Positions 36,268 through 44,297 are shown, counted from the stretch's first letter. The stretch: 64,000 nt of DNA from Paenibacillus dendrobii (GCF_009807035.1 NZ_WUBI01000001.1:1426001-1490000), one strand, 5' to 3'. The notes: a model not told the origin generated them from the letters alone. Numbers and translations: made by a program.

Positions 36268-37275
36268 CTATGATTTGTTTTTTCTGCGACGCAAAATATC
36301 CATATAAACCGCGAGGATAATGACGAGACCTACGATGACGGTCTGCCATTCCTGGGCAACCGACAGAATCCGCAGGCCATTCGTCAGCACGCTCATGATT
36401 AGCGCCCCGATGACCGTTCCCAGGATCGAGCCCATCCCGCCGCTTAGCGATGTTCCTCCAATCACGACTGCAGCGATGGCTTCCAGCTCGTAACCGCTGC
36501 CGAGCGCCGGCTGAGCCGAATTCAGGCGAGACGCCATCATAATGCCGGCAATGCCGCTGAACGTGCCCGTAATGACGTAGATAACAACTTTCCAGAGCAC
36601 CGTATTGACGCCCGACAATCGTGCTGCTTCCTCATTGCTGCCCAAGGCGAAGTTATAACGGCCGATGATGGTCTTTGTTAAAATAAAGCTCGCGATGACG
36701 GAAGCAATCAGGAAGATCCATACCGCGTTCGGAATTTCGAGTCCTCGGATAGAGCCCATGGTGAGCTGGTTAAATAGCGGTTTATCGGTAAAATAAATCG
36801 GCTTGGTACCCGAGATGATCAGCGATAGCCCCTTGGTAATCATCATGACGGCCAACGTGGCAATAAAAGGCGGAATTTTCATTTTGGCGATCATCAGACC
36901 GCTGACCAGACCGCATAATGAACCGGCCAGTATGCCGCCGATGACACCCAGATATATAGGTCCATTCCAGTAGGTGATAAAAACGCCTGCCATCACCGAG
37001 GAAAAGGTCATCACCGTACCCACGGACAGATCAATGCCTCCAGTGATGATAACGAAGGTGGAGCCTAAGGCCAGGACGCCGATCACGGCGGTCGATAGCA
37101 TGATACCGACCAGATTATCAAACCTGAAGAAGTTTCCAGACAATAAGCTGAAGACCAAAATTAAAATGATCAAACTCGCGAAGGCCAGTATTTTCTGCCT
37201 CGCAGCTCCCTTGGTTCCTGTTTTCTTGACCTGCTGTCCCCCTGCTGCCGCAGACTGCGTGGAATGAAGCTTCAC
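36268..37275 (-). CDS. Sugar ABC transporter permease (RbsC-like)
   Basis: 335 residues from GTG 37275, seven bases after AGGGGGG; the longer open frame upstream overlaps the ATPase gene. About ten helices with the family motifs ALGSTFVIITGGIDLSVGTVM, SNEEAARLSGVNT and the C-terminal LGSGYELEAIAAVVIGGTSLSGGMGS. It forms the channel for the importer together with the ATPase. Spacing to the ATPase stop is 22 bases. Confidence 0.94.
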   Translation of the reverse strand: MKLHSTQSAAAGGQQVKKTGTKGAARQKILAFASLIILILVFSLLSGNFFRFDNLVGIMLSTAVIGVLALGSTFVIITGGIDLSVGTVMTFSSVMAGVFITYWNGPIYLGVIGGILAGSLCGLVSGLMIAKMKIPPFIATLAVMMITKGLSLIISGTKPIYFTDKPLFNQLTMGSIRGLEIPNAVWIFLIASVIASFILTKTIIGRYNFALGSNEEAARLSGVNTVLWKVVIYVITGTFSGIAGIMMASRLNSAQPALGSGYELEAIAAVVIGGTSLSGGMGSILGTVIGALIMSVLTNGLRILSVAQEWQTVIVGLVIILAVYMDILRRRKNKS

Positions 37276-37297
37276 GCGAAATCCCCCCTCATCTTGT

Positions 37298-38800
37298 TTA
37301 CATGACCCGCGACCGCATCGTCGCATACTTCATGATCGTTTCCTGCGTCGCTTCTTCAGCGCTGAGTTCTCCCGTAATCCGCCCTTCGCACATCACCATA
37401 ATCCGGTGGCTCATGCGTAATATTTCAGGCAGCTCCGAAGAGATCATGATAATGGACTTGCCTGCGGCCGCCAGCGTTTCCAGCAGCTTGTAGATTTCGC
37501 TCTTCGCTCCGACGTCGATACCGCGCGTCGGCTCGTCGAAGATAAGGACATCGCAATCTCGCGTCAACCATTTGCCGATAACCACTTTCTGCTGATTGCC
37601 TCCGGACAAGAACTTGACCTTTTGTCCAACTCCCGGAGTTTTGATGGAAAGCGATTGGACAAAATGCTCCGCCGTCCGGTTAATATGAGCCTCTTTCATC
37701 CAACCCGCCAGATTTCGGTAGCGCTTGTAGGACGCGATGGCGATATTGCTGGCCACGTCCATATCCGTCAAGACACCGAAGCGTTTTCGATCTTCGGAAA
37801 GATAGCCGATTCCCAGGCGTACCGCATCATGCGGATGTTTGATCCTCGCTTTTTTACCGCGGATGATAATCTCGCCTCGATCCACAGGATCGGCTCCGAA
37901 TATCGCTCTGGCAACCTCTGTTCTGCCTGCCCCCATCAATCCGGCAAACCCAAGAATTTCACCTTTTTTCACACTGAAGTGAATGTCCTGCAGCTCCCTG
38001 CCCCTGGTTAATCCCTTGACCTCAAGCACCGTTTCGGAATCGGGACTCACAGGTGCGAGCGATTCTGTCTCATACAGCTCCCGGCCAACCATCATGCGAA
38101 TGATATGATCGACGTCCATGTTTCGCCCCGGTACGGTGTCCACATAGGCTCCATCTCTCATGACGGTAATCCGGTCGGAGATTTGCTGCAGCTCTTCCAT
38201 TCGGTGCGAGATATAAATAATGCCGACTCCTTGCTGCTTCAGCTGCGCAATGATCCGAAACAAATCCTGGATTTCGGTTTCCGTCAACGCAGCTGTCGGT
38301 TCATCCATGATGAGCACTTCCGATTGGAAGGACAGCGCCTTGGCGATTTCGACCATCTGCTGCTTGGCTACGCTCAGCTCCGAGACGAGCATTCTAGGAT
38401 CAAGCTTCAGGTTCATTTGCTCAAACTGCCGGCTTACTCTCATATTCATTTCTTGGTCATCCACCAGGAAACCAATCTTTTTTGGTTCGCGTCCAAGGTA
38501 AATATTCTGGGCAATCGTTAGATGCGGCAGCAGGTTCAGTTCCTGGTGAATCATGCTGATTCCGCGGTCTCTGGCTGCGCGTGTGTTCGGCAGTTCAATT
38601 TCTTCACCCTTATAAACGATCCGGCCCGCATCCTTCGAATAGACGCCAGTTGCAATCTTCATCAGCGTCGATTTACCGGCTCCGTTCTCTCCGATCAGTG
38701 CATGTACCTCACCCGGCATCAGCTCGAGCCTGCACTGCTTCAATGCGTGTACACCGGGAAAGCTCTTTTCGATTCCTTCCAGACTTAGTAAAGCATTCAC
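37298..38800 (-). CDS. Sugar ABC transporter ATP-binding protein (RbsA-like, two nucleotide-binding domains)
   Basis: 500 residues from GTG 38800, seven bases after AAGGGGG. First domain: Walker [10 protein letters not shown], signature [15 protein letters not shown], Walker [12 protein letters not shown]. Second domain: degenerate Walker A ([10 protein letters not shown]), signature [15 protein letters not shown] and [19 protein letters not shown]. That is the normal pattern for RbsA/MglA/XylG proteins. It is the first gene of the operon and is preceded by a cre site. Confidence 0.95.
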   Translation of the reverse strand: MNALLSLEGIEKSFPGVHALKQCRLELMPGEVHALIGENGAGKSTLMKIATGVYSKDAGRIVYKGEEIELPNTRAARDRGISMIHQELNLLPHLTIAQNIYLGREPKKIGFLVDDQEMNMRVSRQFEQMNLKLDPRMLVSELSVAKQQMVEIAKALSFQSEVLIMDEPTAALTETEIQDLFRIIAQLKQQGVGIIYISHRMEELQQISDRITVMRDGAYVDTVPGRNMDVDHIIRMMVGRELYETESLAPVSPDSETVLEVKGLTRGRELQDIHFSVKKGEILGFAGLMGAGRTEVARAIFGADPVDRGEIIIRGKKARIKHPHDAVRLGIGYLSEDRKRFGVLTDMDVASNIAIASYKRYRNLAGWMKEAHINRTAEHFVQSLSIKTPGVGQKVKFLSGGNQQKVVIGKWLTRDCDVLIFDEPTRGIDVGAKSEIYKLLETLAAAGKSIIMISSELPEILRMSHRIMVMCEGRITGELSAEEATQETIMKYATMRSRVM

Positions 38801-38834
38801 TTGGGTCCCCCTTTTCTGCTCTTGCGATGTATGT

Positions 38835-38848
38835 GGGAAGCGTTTTCA
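38835..38848 (-). promoter_or_regulatory. cre site (CcpA operator) ahead of the sugar ABC operon
   Basis: On the minus strand TGAAAACGCTTCCC matches the cre consensus at all but the final position pair. It lies 35 bases before the ATPase start and about seven bases after the expected transcription start of a TACAAT -10 element (38862-38867), a position where CcpA blocks transcription. This fits repression by a preferred carbon source. Confidence 0.7.
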
Positions 38849-38955
38849 TTACTGTAGATTCATTGTACCGGGATGTCTGAGGAACGAATATGGAATAATC
38901 TCTTCAAAAAAGTTGAAAAATCTATGATCTGCTTCCTTGCCCATTCGAACACCAT

Positions 38956-38994
38956 AAAAAAACGGATGTCCGTTTGCCAACGGTCATCCGTTTT
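38956..38994 (-). terminator. Terminator of the zinc alcohol dehydrogenase gene
   Basis: On the minus strand AAAACGGATGACCGTT pairs imperfectly with AACGGACATCCGTTTT and is followed by a run of seven T. It lies about 25 bases beyond the dehydrogenase stop. Confidence 0.85.
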
Positions 38995-39019
38995 GAAGTT
39001 GCCATGCGCTTTTGTCAGA

Positions 39020-40156
39020 TTAAGGCTTGAGAACGACTTTAATGCAATGGTCCTCTTTATCGTCAAAGATTTTATAGGCGTGCTCAGCTTCCGAAATCGG
39101 CAGCCGATGTGTAATAATGTCAGTCGCATCGATTTCTCCGGACTTCACCCATCGAAATAGCTCCGGCATGTAATGAATGACGGGAGCTTGCCCCATTTTC
39201 AATGTAATATTACGCTCGAACAGATGTCCGAATGGGAACAAATTGTACGTCAGTCCATAGACGCCGACAACGGATATCGTGCCGAATTTGCGGACAATGT
39301 TCGCAGCCATATCGAACGCACCGAGCGATCCGCCCTGAAGCTTCAAGGTCGTCTCGATTTTTTCGATCGGAGTCCGTTTCGCATCCAAGCCTACGCAGTC
39401 GATGACCACATCCGCGCCGCCTTTGGTGAGCTCGAGCAGGTACTTGTCCAAATCCTTCATGGTTTCAAAATTGTAGGCTTCCACATGATTGTATTTTTTG
39501 GCATGCTCAAGTCTGTAATCCACATTGTCGACGGCAATCACGCGCTTGGCCCCTTTTTTCCAGGCAAATTTCTGCGCCAGCAAACCCACAGGCCCACAGC
39601 CCAGTACAACGACCGTATCGCCCTTTTTAACGCCCCCGTTGTCCACTCCCCAAAAGGCAGTAGGCATAATATCGGACAAAAAGAGAATTTGTTCGTCCTC
39701 AAGCTCAGCATCCCTCGGAACGACATAGGGAACAAAGTTACCGTAAGGAACCCGAAGCAATTCTGCCTGTCCGCCCATATAACCGCCATAAGTGTCCGAA
39801 TAACCAAAGTAGCCGCCCGTGTCCCGCGCATCATTGGAGTTGTCGCATTGGCTTTCCATGTTGTTTTGGCAGAAGAAGCATTGTCCGCAGGAGACGTTGA
39901 AAGGAATAATTACCCTGTCGCCTTTTTTCACGCGGGTTACCTCCGGCCCTACCTCTTCGACAATTCCCATCGGCTCATGGCCGATCACATAGTTGTCGTA
40001 CATGCCAGGAATCAGGCCATGATAAATATGCAAATCCGAACCGCAAATGGCCGTCGTGGTAATCCGGACCAGTATATCGTCTTTCTTCTCCAGACCGGGA
40101 TCGCGAACCTCTTTGACTTCAACCTTTTTGCGTCCCTGATATGTTACTGCTTTCAT
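39020..40156 (-). CDS. Zinc-dependent alcohol dehydrogenase, formaldehyde-dehydrogenase-like
   Basis: 378 residues from ATG 40156 (GGAGGAA upstream; an earlier in-frame start at 40210 has none). Catalytic zinc ligands Cys38 and the GHE pair at 59-61; structural zinc Cys90, Cys93, Cys96 and Cys104 all present. The NAD-binding fold has VVVLGCGPVGLLAQKFAW. The sequence resembles glutathione-independent formaldehyde dehydrogenases and threonine-dehydrogenase-like proteins, with the long loop AKRTPIEKIETTLKLQGG. Substrate is uncertain. It is transcribed alone. Confidence 0.88.
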   Translation of the reverse strand: MKAVTYQGRKKVEVKEVRDPGLEKKDDILVRITTTAICGSDLHIYHGLIPGMYDNYVIGHEPMGIVEEVGPEVTRVKKGDRVIIPFNVSCGQCFFCQNNMESQCDNSNDARDTGGYFGYSDTYGGYMGGQAELLRVPYGNFVPYVVPRDAELEDEQILFLSDIMPTAFWGVDNGGVKKGDTVVVLGCGPVGLLAQKFAWKKGAKRVIAVDNVDYRLEHAKKYNHVEAYNFETMKDLDKYLLELTKGGADVVIDCVGLDAKRTPIEKIETTLKLQGGSLGAFDMAANIVRKFGTISVVGVYGLTYNLFPFGHLFERNITLKMGQAPVIHYMPELFRWVKSGEIDATDIITHRLPISEAEHAYKIFDDKEDHCIKVVLKP

Positions 40157-40397
40157 GCCGCGTTCCTCCAGATTGTTTTCTATAGTCTGCCCGGAGAAAG
40201 GAAGGTTCATTATGAATTGACAAAGGCGACATTCGGTTAGTCACAATGCGGTCCCCTCATCAATCTCATTCCAAACGAAATAGCCAATTAAATCGAATTA
40301 TGTAGAAAGAAAATAAATAAGAATAGTTCTAAACACACTACCATAATTAACCATTTAAATTTAATATTTAAATTAAGACGACTTGTACAAAGGCGGA

Positions 40398-40415
40398 CAC
40401 CTTACGAGAAAGGTG
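40398..40415 (+). promoter_or_regulatory. Hairpin covering the ribosome binding site of the Hol-Tox-like gene
   Basis: CACCTT (40398-40403) pairs exactly with AAGGTG (40410-40415) around a six-base loop. The right arm contains the first part of the ribosome binding sequence AGGTGGAGG, so translation can be held back. This is common in type I toxin mRNAs. Confidence 0.5.
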
Positions 40416-40427
40416 GAGGCTGTAAAC

Positions 40428-40514
40428 ATGGATATCTTTCAAGCTCTATCAATCATGTTTGCATTTGGGTTGTTTATCCTCACCTTGTTAACCTACATTG
40501 ACAAGAGGAAATAA
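40428..40514 (+). CDS. Putative holin-like toxin peptide (Hol-Tox family, type I toxin candidate)
   Basis: 28 residues: MDIFQALSIMFAFGLFIL followed by TLLTYIDKRK, a single membrane helix with a charged end. AGGTGGAGG ends eight bases before the ATG. The pattern (short acidic start, F/A-L-S-x-M-F-A-F-G-x-F core, positively charged end) is that of the putative holin-like toxins related to TxpA, BsrG and YonT, which insert into the membrane and are silenced by an antisense RNA. A strong plus-strand terminator at 40583-40616 ends the transcript, leaving a 3' untranslated region of about 70 bases where an antisense RNA could overlap. It is too short for usual gene callers. Toxicity is inferred. 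Confidence 0.75.
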   Translation: MDIFQALSIMFAFGLFILTLLTYIDKRK

Positions 40515-40582
40515 TCTGAATTGGCACTAGTTTTGGTTTGAAACCATACTAATAAAATCCGCCAGTTACAAGCCGCCGTACG

Positions 40583-40616
40583 AGTCAGATCATATCCAAT
40601 TGATCTGACTTTTTTT
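40583..40616 (+). terminator. Terminator of the Hol-Tox-like transcript
   Basis: AGTCAGATCA and TGATCTGACT are perfect complements around an eight-base loop, followed by seven T. Confidence 0.88.
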
Positions 40617-40700
40617 ATTAGTTATTGAAACAGTCATTTCATTTTGGATTGTTCCCGGCATTTTTCAGAGTTTGCCCTATTCTTATCAAATCACTATTCA

Positions 40701-40891
40701 CTATCTTTTGCTGGCAAAAGGCAAAGCAAATACAATAACAAATGCTTCTTCTGCCTTTACACTAATCAGTTCATTACTTTGTGGTAACAATAGTGATGCT
40801 ACATACCCATCATAATTAGCATTATCTTTTTCTGCGTTGACCTTTTTTCAATGAATTCTCGCCGCAACTCTGGATAAAAAAAACCACGCAC
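40701..40891 (-). pseudogene. Possible frameshifted small ORF downstream of the YolD-like gene
   Basis: Reading from GTG 40891, the frame encodes VRGFFYPELRREFIEK and then runs on in the wrong frame at a run of six A (minus strand, about 40843-40848). One extra A would join it to a second open stretch that continues with KVNAEKDNANYDGYVASLL and ends at 40701 with FALPFASKR. The joined protein would have about 63 residues and looks protein-like (mixed charged and hydrophobic). It begins right at the YolD-like stop, so the two may once have been one transcript. Family unknown. It could be a decayed gene, a sequencing error in the homopolymer, or chance. Confidence 0.35.
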
Positions 40892-40892
40892 T

Positions 40893-41144
40893 CTAGTCTC
40901 TTGGATAATTAACTTCCATAATGTCCATAAATGGCACCTTAGTGATAACACCATCTTTCTTGATATGCACTTTACCCGTCCGAGAGTCCATCTGATCAAT
41001 TTGTCCCCGGACTGACATTTCCCATCCCCACACAGTTAGCACGATAACTGATTCTTCTTGGTAGGCTTCTGTAAGCTGATTTCCTAGTTCCTCAAGCACA
41101 AATTCATCTCTTGTTGGTCTCTTTGCTACCTTAGATTTTGCCAT
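40893..41144 (-). CDS. YolD-like family protein
   Basis: 83 residues, GGAGGACACCA before ATG 41144. The YolD-like domain has the family pattern RPTRDEFVLEELGNQLTEAYQE, then a beta-rich segment VLTVWGWEMSVRGQIDQMDSRTGKVHIK and a C-terminal KVPFMDIMEVNYP. In Bacillus and phages such genes stand next to Y-family polymerases (UvrX or DinB-like) and are thought to act with them in DNA damage tolerance. No polymerase gene is present here, so it is an orphan. It stands in an AT-rich island with a Hol-Tox-like gene, and the B. subtilis prophage SP-beta also carries relatives of both. Confidence 0.85.
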   Translation of the reverse strand: MAKSKVAKRPTRDEFVLEELGNQLTEAYQEESVIVLTVWGWEMSVRGQIDQMDSRTGKVHIKKDGVITKVPFMDIMEVNYPRD

Positions 41145-41314
41145 GGTTGGTGTCCTCCTAGTTGTTCATATCAGTACAGAAGAGTTTAAATCGCGGTCTG
41201 GGCTTTTTCTGTTCGACCGAAATAAACCCTTCTTATTGGAACATTGGCTCACATCTTCAAGTCTATAATTTTCAATTGATCCTGTCTCATGATTATATCC
41301 AACTAATTCATATG

Positions 41315-41345
41315 TTGTCATCGATGTCACCACAATGGTTATAAT
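41315..41345 (+). promoter_or_regulatory. Promoter-like sequence in the YolD-znu intergenic region
   Basis: TTGTCA (41315-41320) and a perfect TATAAT (41340-41345), 19 bases apart, which is slightly long. No coding gene follows within reach, so it would serve a non-coding transcript. Confidence 0.45.
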
Positions 41346-41351
41346 TACAAT

Positions 41352-41455
41352 ATGATGTTGCAGATGCGATGTTCAGCGAGTGGTGCTTCAAAAAAACTAC
41401 AATATAGAAAAATATTTAGGGATAAGTCGTCATTAGGGCGGCTTTTTTTATTTTA
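41352..41455 (+). ncRNA. Candidate small RNA of about 100 nucleotides
   Basis: Defined by the promoter-like element at 41315-41345 and by a Rho-independent terminator: AAGTCGTC pairs with GGCGGCTT (two G-T pairs) around ATTAG, followed by TTTTTTTATTTT (41424-41455). No frame inside has a ribosome binding site. It could be a trans-acting RNA or a partner of the nearby Hol-Tox-like gene; both are guesses. The size fits regulatory RNAs in Bacillota. Confidence 0.4.
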
Positions 41456-41572
41456 ATCCCCACCTTATTTATTAAAGACTTATTTCATTCGCTTCTCCAG
41501 TTCTGCCATTTGGCATTTGGTTCATATTGTGATTGCTGAAAGTTTGAACATTACACAGAAATTGCGATACAT

Positions 41573-41615
41573 AAAAAGCCCCTCTTAAGGATACTTCCTT
41601 TTGAGGGGCTTTTTT
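41573..41615. terminator. Terminator of the zinc transport operon (bidirectional shape)
   Basis: AAAAGCCCCTCTTAAGGA and TCCTTTTGAGGGGCTTTT pair with two mismatches around a four-base loop; A run on the left and T run on the right. It ends the minus-strand zinc operon about 85 bases after the last stop. Confidence 0.85.
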
Positions 41616-41698
41616 AATGAATCATCGTAAAATCAGGTATGGATTAACATATTTATTCCATCATTATATGGTTCGGAAATGCAGGTGGACTCATATTG

Positions 41699-42733
41699 TT
41701 ACTCGTTTAACGCCTTCTTCAATTCCTCCAAATTTGAACGCATGACCGCGATATAATCCAGATGTTTCGCCTGATCCTCCTCGGTGAGACCTTCAAGCGG
41801 ATTCAAGACGGCCGTGGATGCACCAATTTCCTTGGCAATCGTCTCTGCTACTTGGGAGGATACGAGCGTTTCGAAGAAAATCGTTTTCACCTGATGTTCT
41901 TTCGCGAACTTCACGACGCCTGCCATCGCCGATGCAGACGGCTCCTGTTCAGGCGACAATCCGGCGATCGGAACCTGCGTTAAACCATAGGTTTTCGCCA
42001 AATATCCGAATGCGGCATGCTGGGTGATAAAATCCTTGCGTTTGGTTTCATTCAGTTCCTTTTGAAAGTCCGTATCCAGTTGCTGCAACTTGGTGATATA
42101 GGCATCCGCGTTTTTCGTAAACTCGTCTTTATGATCAGGTGCCTTGGCAATAAGAGCTGCTTCAATGTTTCGTACTTCCTCGATTGCGAGTTTCGGAGAT
42201 AACCACACATGAGGATCCAATCCTCCATGATCATGATCATGCTCATGTGCCTCTTCTTGGCTGCTCGAAGACTCGCCATCATGATCATGGCCCGCTTCGG
42301 CGTCCGCATGCTCCTCTTCCTCTTCTGCGCCTTCCATCAATTCAATTCCTTTACTGGCTTCAACCGCTAGCATGTTTTTATTACTCGATCCGGCCAGAAC
42401 CTGTTCGACCCAGCCTTCCATGCCTGCACCGTTATAAACAAGCAGATCCGCCTGCTCGATCTTTCCGATATCCTGCGGTGTTGGCTCCCAATCATGCGGC
42501 TCCACACTCGCAGGTATCAGTAAATTCACGTCCGCCAAATTACCTGCCACTTGGCTGGCAAACTCGTACATCGGATAAAAGCTTGCCTCTACTTGAAGCT
42601 TCTTCGGAGCTGCCTCAGACACGACTGTTTTTGTAACCTCGGTGCTCTCTTCTTTGTTTTGACCGCAGCCGACCAAAGAAACTGCCAGTACTGCCAAGGT
42701 TAATGCCGATACGAATGGAATCCATTTTTTCAT
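41699..42733 (-). CDS. znuA: Zinc ABC transporter substrate-binding lipoprotein ZnuA/AdcA-type
   Basis: 344 residues; AAGGAG about ten bases before ATG 42733, which overlaps the permease stop by one base (TAATG). Lipobox LVGC (Cys23). Cluster 9 binding-protein features: EASFYPMYEFASQVAG, the first metal His in SVEPHDWEPTPQD, HVWLSPKLA, the ITQHAAFGYLA His and FFETLVSS. A His/Glu/Asp-rich loop (about residues 130-170, with HDHDGE and HEHDHDHGG) precedes the second ligand and is typical of zinc rather than manganese binding proteins. It captures Zn2+ outside the cell for the ZnuB/ZnuC pair. Confidence 0.95.
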   Translation of the reverse strand: MKKWIPFVSALTLAVLAVSLVGCGQNKEESTEVTKTVVSEAAPKKLQVEASFYPMYEFASQVAGNLADVNLLIPASVEPHDWEPTPQDIGKIEQADLLVYNGAGMEGWVEQVLAGSSNKNMLAVEASKGIELMEGAEEEEEHADAEAGHDHDGESSSSQEEAHEHDHDHGGLDPHVWLSPKLAIEEVRNIEAALIAKAPDHKDEFTKNADAYITKLQQLDTDFQKELNETKRKDFITQHAAFGYLAKTYGLTQVPIAGLSPEQEPSASAMAGVVKFAKEHQVKTIFFETLVSSQVAETIAKEIGASTAVLNPLEGLTEEDQAKHLDYIAVMRSNLEELKKALNE

Positions 42734-43611
42734 TATTTGAATACTCCTTCTTCTATGGTTTGTTTAGTTCTTTCAAGCAAAATGGTTTGGGCTTTGCCTT
42801 TGCGGCGATTCCGGACCTGTTGGATCACTCGTTGGAATCCGATTCCAACCAGCAGAATCATGAGCAAAATCAGGGCAATGGTTCCTCCTGGGGGCGTATC
42901 CGTGTAATAAGAGGCCGTCAGTCCACTGAATACACCCGTCAAGCCCGTAGCAACGGAGAGGATCGATGCGGATACAAATCCTCCAGCGAATCGAAGTGCA
43001 AAAGCCGAAGGAAGCACGATCATGGACGACACGAGCAGCACGCCGACAATCGGCATGGCAGCCGCCACAATCATTCCGGTCATCACGGCGAATGCAAATG
43101 ACAGCAGTTTGACCCGTACCCCGCTGACTGCCGCAGTATCTTCTTCGAACGTTAGGCTGTACAGCGGACGGCGGAGCAGAATGAAGAAAATAAGGCCGAT
43201 CAAGGTTACTGCAGCGATGATCATGAGTTGCGATGGGCTGACAGCCACAATGGAGCCGAATAAATAGGAACTGAAGCTTTTATTCAGGTTTGTTTTCATA
43301 TTCATCAGCACCATTGCAAGCGCCAGGCCCGAAGTCATGATAATGGCTACCGGCACCTCACTATACGTCTTGTAGGTTCGGCGGAGCCATTCGATCGTCA
43401 TACCTCCCAAAACCGCAAACAGAAATCCGAATATGACCGGATTGGCATGAAGCACCGTACCTAGCGCCACGCCGGCCATCGAGACATGCGAGAGGGTGTC
43501 AGACATCAGGGACTGCCTCCGTAATACCAGATATACTCCAAGAATCGGAGCGATCAGCGAGATCAGCCCCCCGGCCCAAAAGGCCCGCTGCATAAATTCA
43601 TACTGGAACAT
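42733..43611 (-). CDS. znuB: Zinc ABC transporter permease ZnuB/AdcB-type
   Basis: 292 residues from ATG 43611 (GGAGGG upstream), overlapping the ATPase gene by 14 bases; the longer open frame has no signal. About eight helices and family motifs LISLIAPILGVYLVLRRQSLMSDTLSHVSMAGVALG, MAIVMTSGL-like and PIVGVLLVSSMIVLPSA near the C-terminus. It is the inner-membrane channel of the zinc importer. Confidence 0.94.
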   Translation of the reverse strand: MFQYEFMQRAFWAGGLISLIAPILGVYLVLRRQSLMSDTLSHVSMAGVALGTVLHANPVIFGFLFAVLGGMTIEWLRRTYKTYSEVPVAIIMTSGLALAMVLMNMKTNLNKSFSSYLFGSIVAVSPSQLMIIAAVTLIGLIFFILLRRPLYSLTFEEDTAAVSGVRVKLLSFAFAVMTGMIVAAAMPIVGVLLVSSMIVLPSAFALRFAGGFVSASILSVATGLTGVFSGLTASYYTDTPPGGTIALILLMILLVGIGFQRVIQQVRNRRKGKAQTILLERTKQTIEEGVFK

Positions 43612-44257
43612 GATCGATTTCTTCCCTCCCTTCCAGATAAACCACGCGATCGAGATAATCCCTTGCTTCATCCAAACCATGCGTCACCATGATTACCGTG
43701 GTACCTCTCGTCTGGGTAACCTTTCTCATCCATTTGTAAAAACGGACTCTGCTCGCTGCATCCATCCCGGTTACCGGTTCATCCAGAACCAACAAATCCG
43801 GCTGCTGTACCATTGCGCGTGCTATGCAGGCCCGTTGCTTTTGCCCTCCGGACAACTCCCCGATCTTACGGCTGCGCATTTCCCACAAGCCGACCGCTTT
43901 TAACGTTTCTTCCACGAGCGCATGCTGCTCCTTATGGAAGCGGCGAAACAGGCCAAGCTCCGGATAACAGCCCGACTTCACCAGCTCATAAACCTTACTG
44001 GGAAAGCCGGAATTGAATGAAGATGCCTGCTGCGGAACGTAGGCGACCGAGCTTCGGCTGAAATCTGGCGTAAACTCAATGCTGCCGCTCCAAGGCTTGA
44101 CGAGTCCCAGCATCAGTTTTAAAAGCGTTGTTTTAGCCGCACCGTTAGGTCCACTGACCGCAATAAATTCTCCGGCATGAATATCCACGGACACATTTCG
44201 GAGGACGGGCTCATTCCCGTATCCAAAGACAATATTGCGTAAGGAGCAAAGGATCAT
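43598..44257 (-). CDS. znuC: Zinc ABC transporter ATP-binding protein ZnuC/AdcC-type
   Basis: 219 residues with a perfect AAAGGAGG before ATG 44257. Signature LSGGQKQRACIARAM, Walker B LLVLDEPVTGMDA and H-loop MVTHGLDEA are standard. Walker A reads GPNGAAKTT, with Ala where most ABC ATPases have the last Gly; I recall the same change in streptococcal AdcC, so it is probably family-typical and functional. It is the first gene of the operon C-B-A and powers zinc import. Three Zur-like boxes lie upstream. Confidence 0.94.
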   Translation of the reverse strand: MILCSLRNIVFGYGNEPVLRNVSVDIHAGEFIAVSGPNGAAKTTLLKLMLGLVKPWSGSIEFTPDFSRSSVAYVPQQASSFNSGFPSKVYELVKSGCYPELGLFRRFHKEQHALVEETLKAVGLWEMRSRKIGELSGGQKQRACIARAMVQQPDLLVLDEPVTGMDAASRVRFYKWMRKVTQTRGTTVIMVTHGLDEARDYLDRVVYLEGREEIDHVPV

Positions 44258-44275
44258 GTATATCCTCCTTTTCTT

Positions 44276-44297
44276 TAATAGTAATCATTACGATTTA
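44276..44297 (-). promoter_or_regulatory. Zur box 1
   Basis: The core GTAATCATTAC (44281-44291) is an exact inverted repeat with flanks ATA and GATTTA, very close to the Bacillus Zur operator core GTAATnATTAC. It lies 20 bases before the znuC start, overlapping the ribosome binding region or close to it. Confidence 0.85.

Larger units (their letters stand above)
41145..41698. other. Intergenic island, 554 bases, no long gene
   Basis: AT-rich stretch between the YolD-like gene and the zinc-binding protein gene. It holds a promoter-terminator pair (candidate small RNA, listed separately) and the terminator of the zinc operon. Short frames in it have no ribosome binding sites. Confidence 0.8.

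Noticed and set aside
40340..40380. AT-rich palindrome around ATTTAAAT as promoter or operator of the Hol-Tox-like gene
   Set aside because: Inverted ATTTAAAT repeats are expected by chance in such AT-rich DNA and no -35/-10 pair with proper spacing could be fixed.
41162..41344. 60-codon plus-strand frame in the YolD-znuA gap
   Set aside because: No ribosome binding site and no protein-like pattern; overlaps the promoter-like element of the small RNA candidate.
41353..41457. 34-codon frame inside the candidate small RNA
   Set aside because: It lacks a ribosome binding site and reads through the terminator stem, so coding is unlikely.
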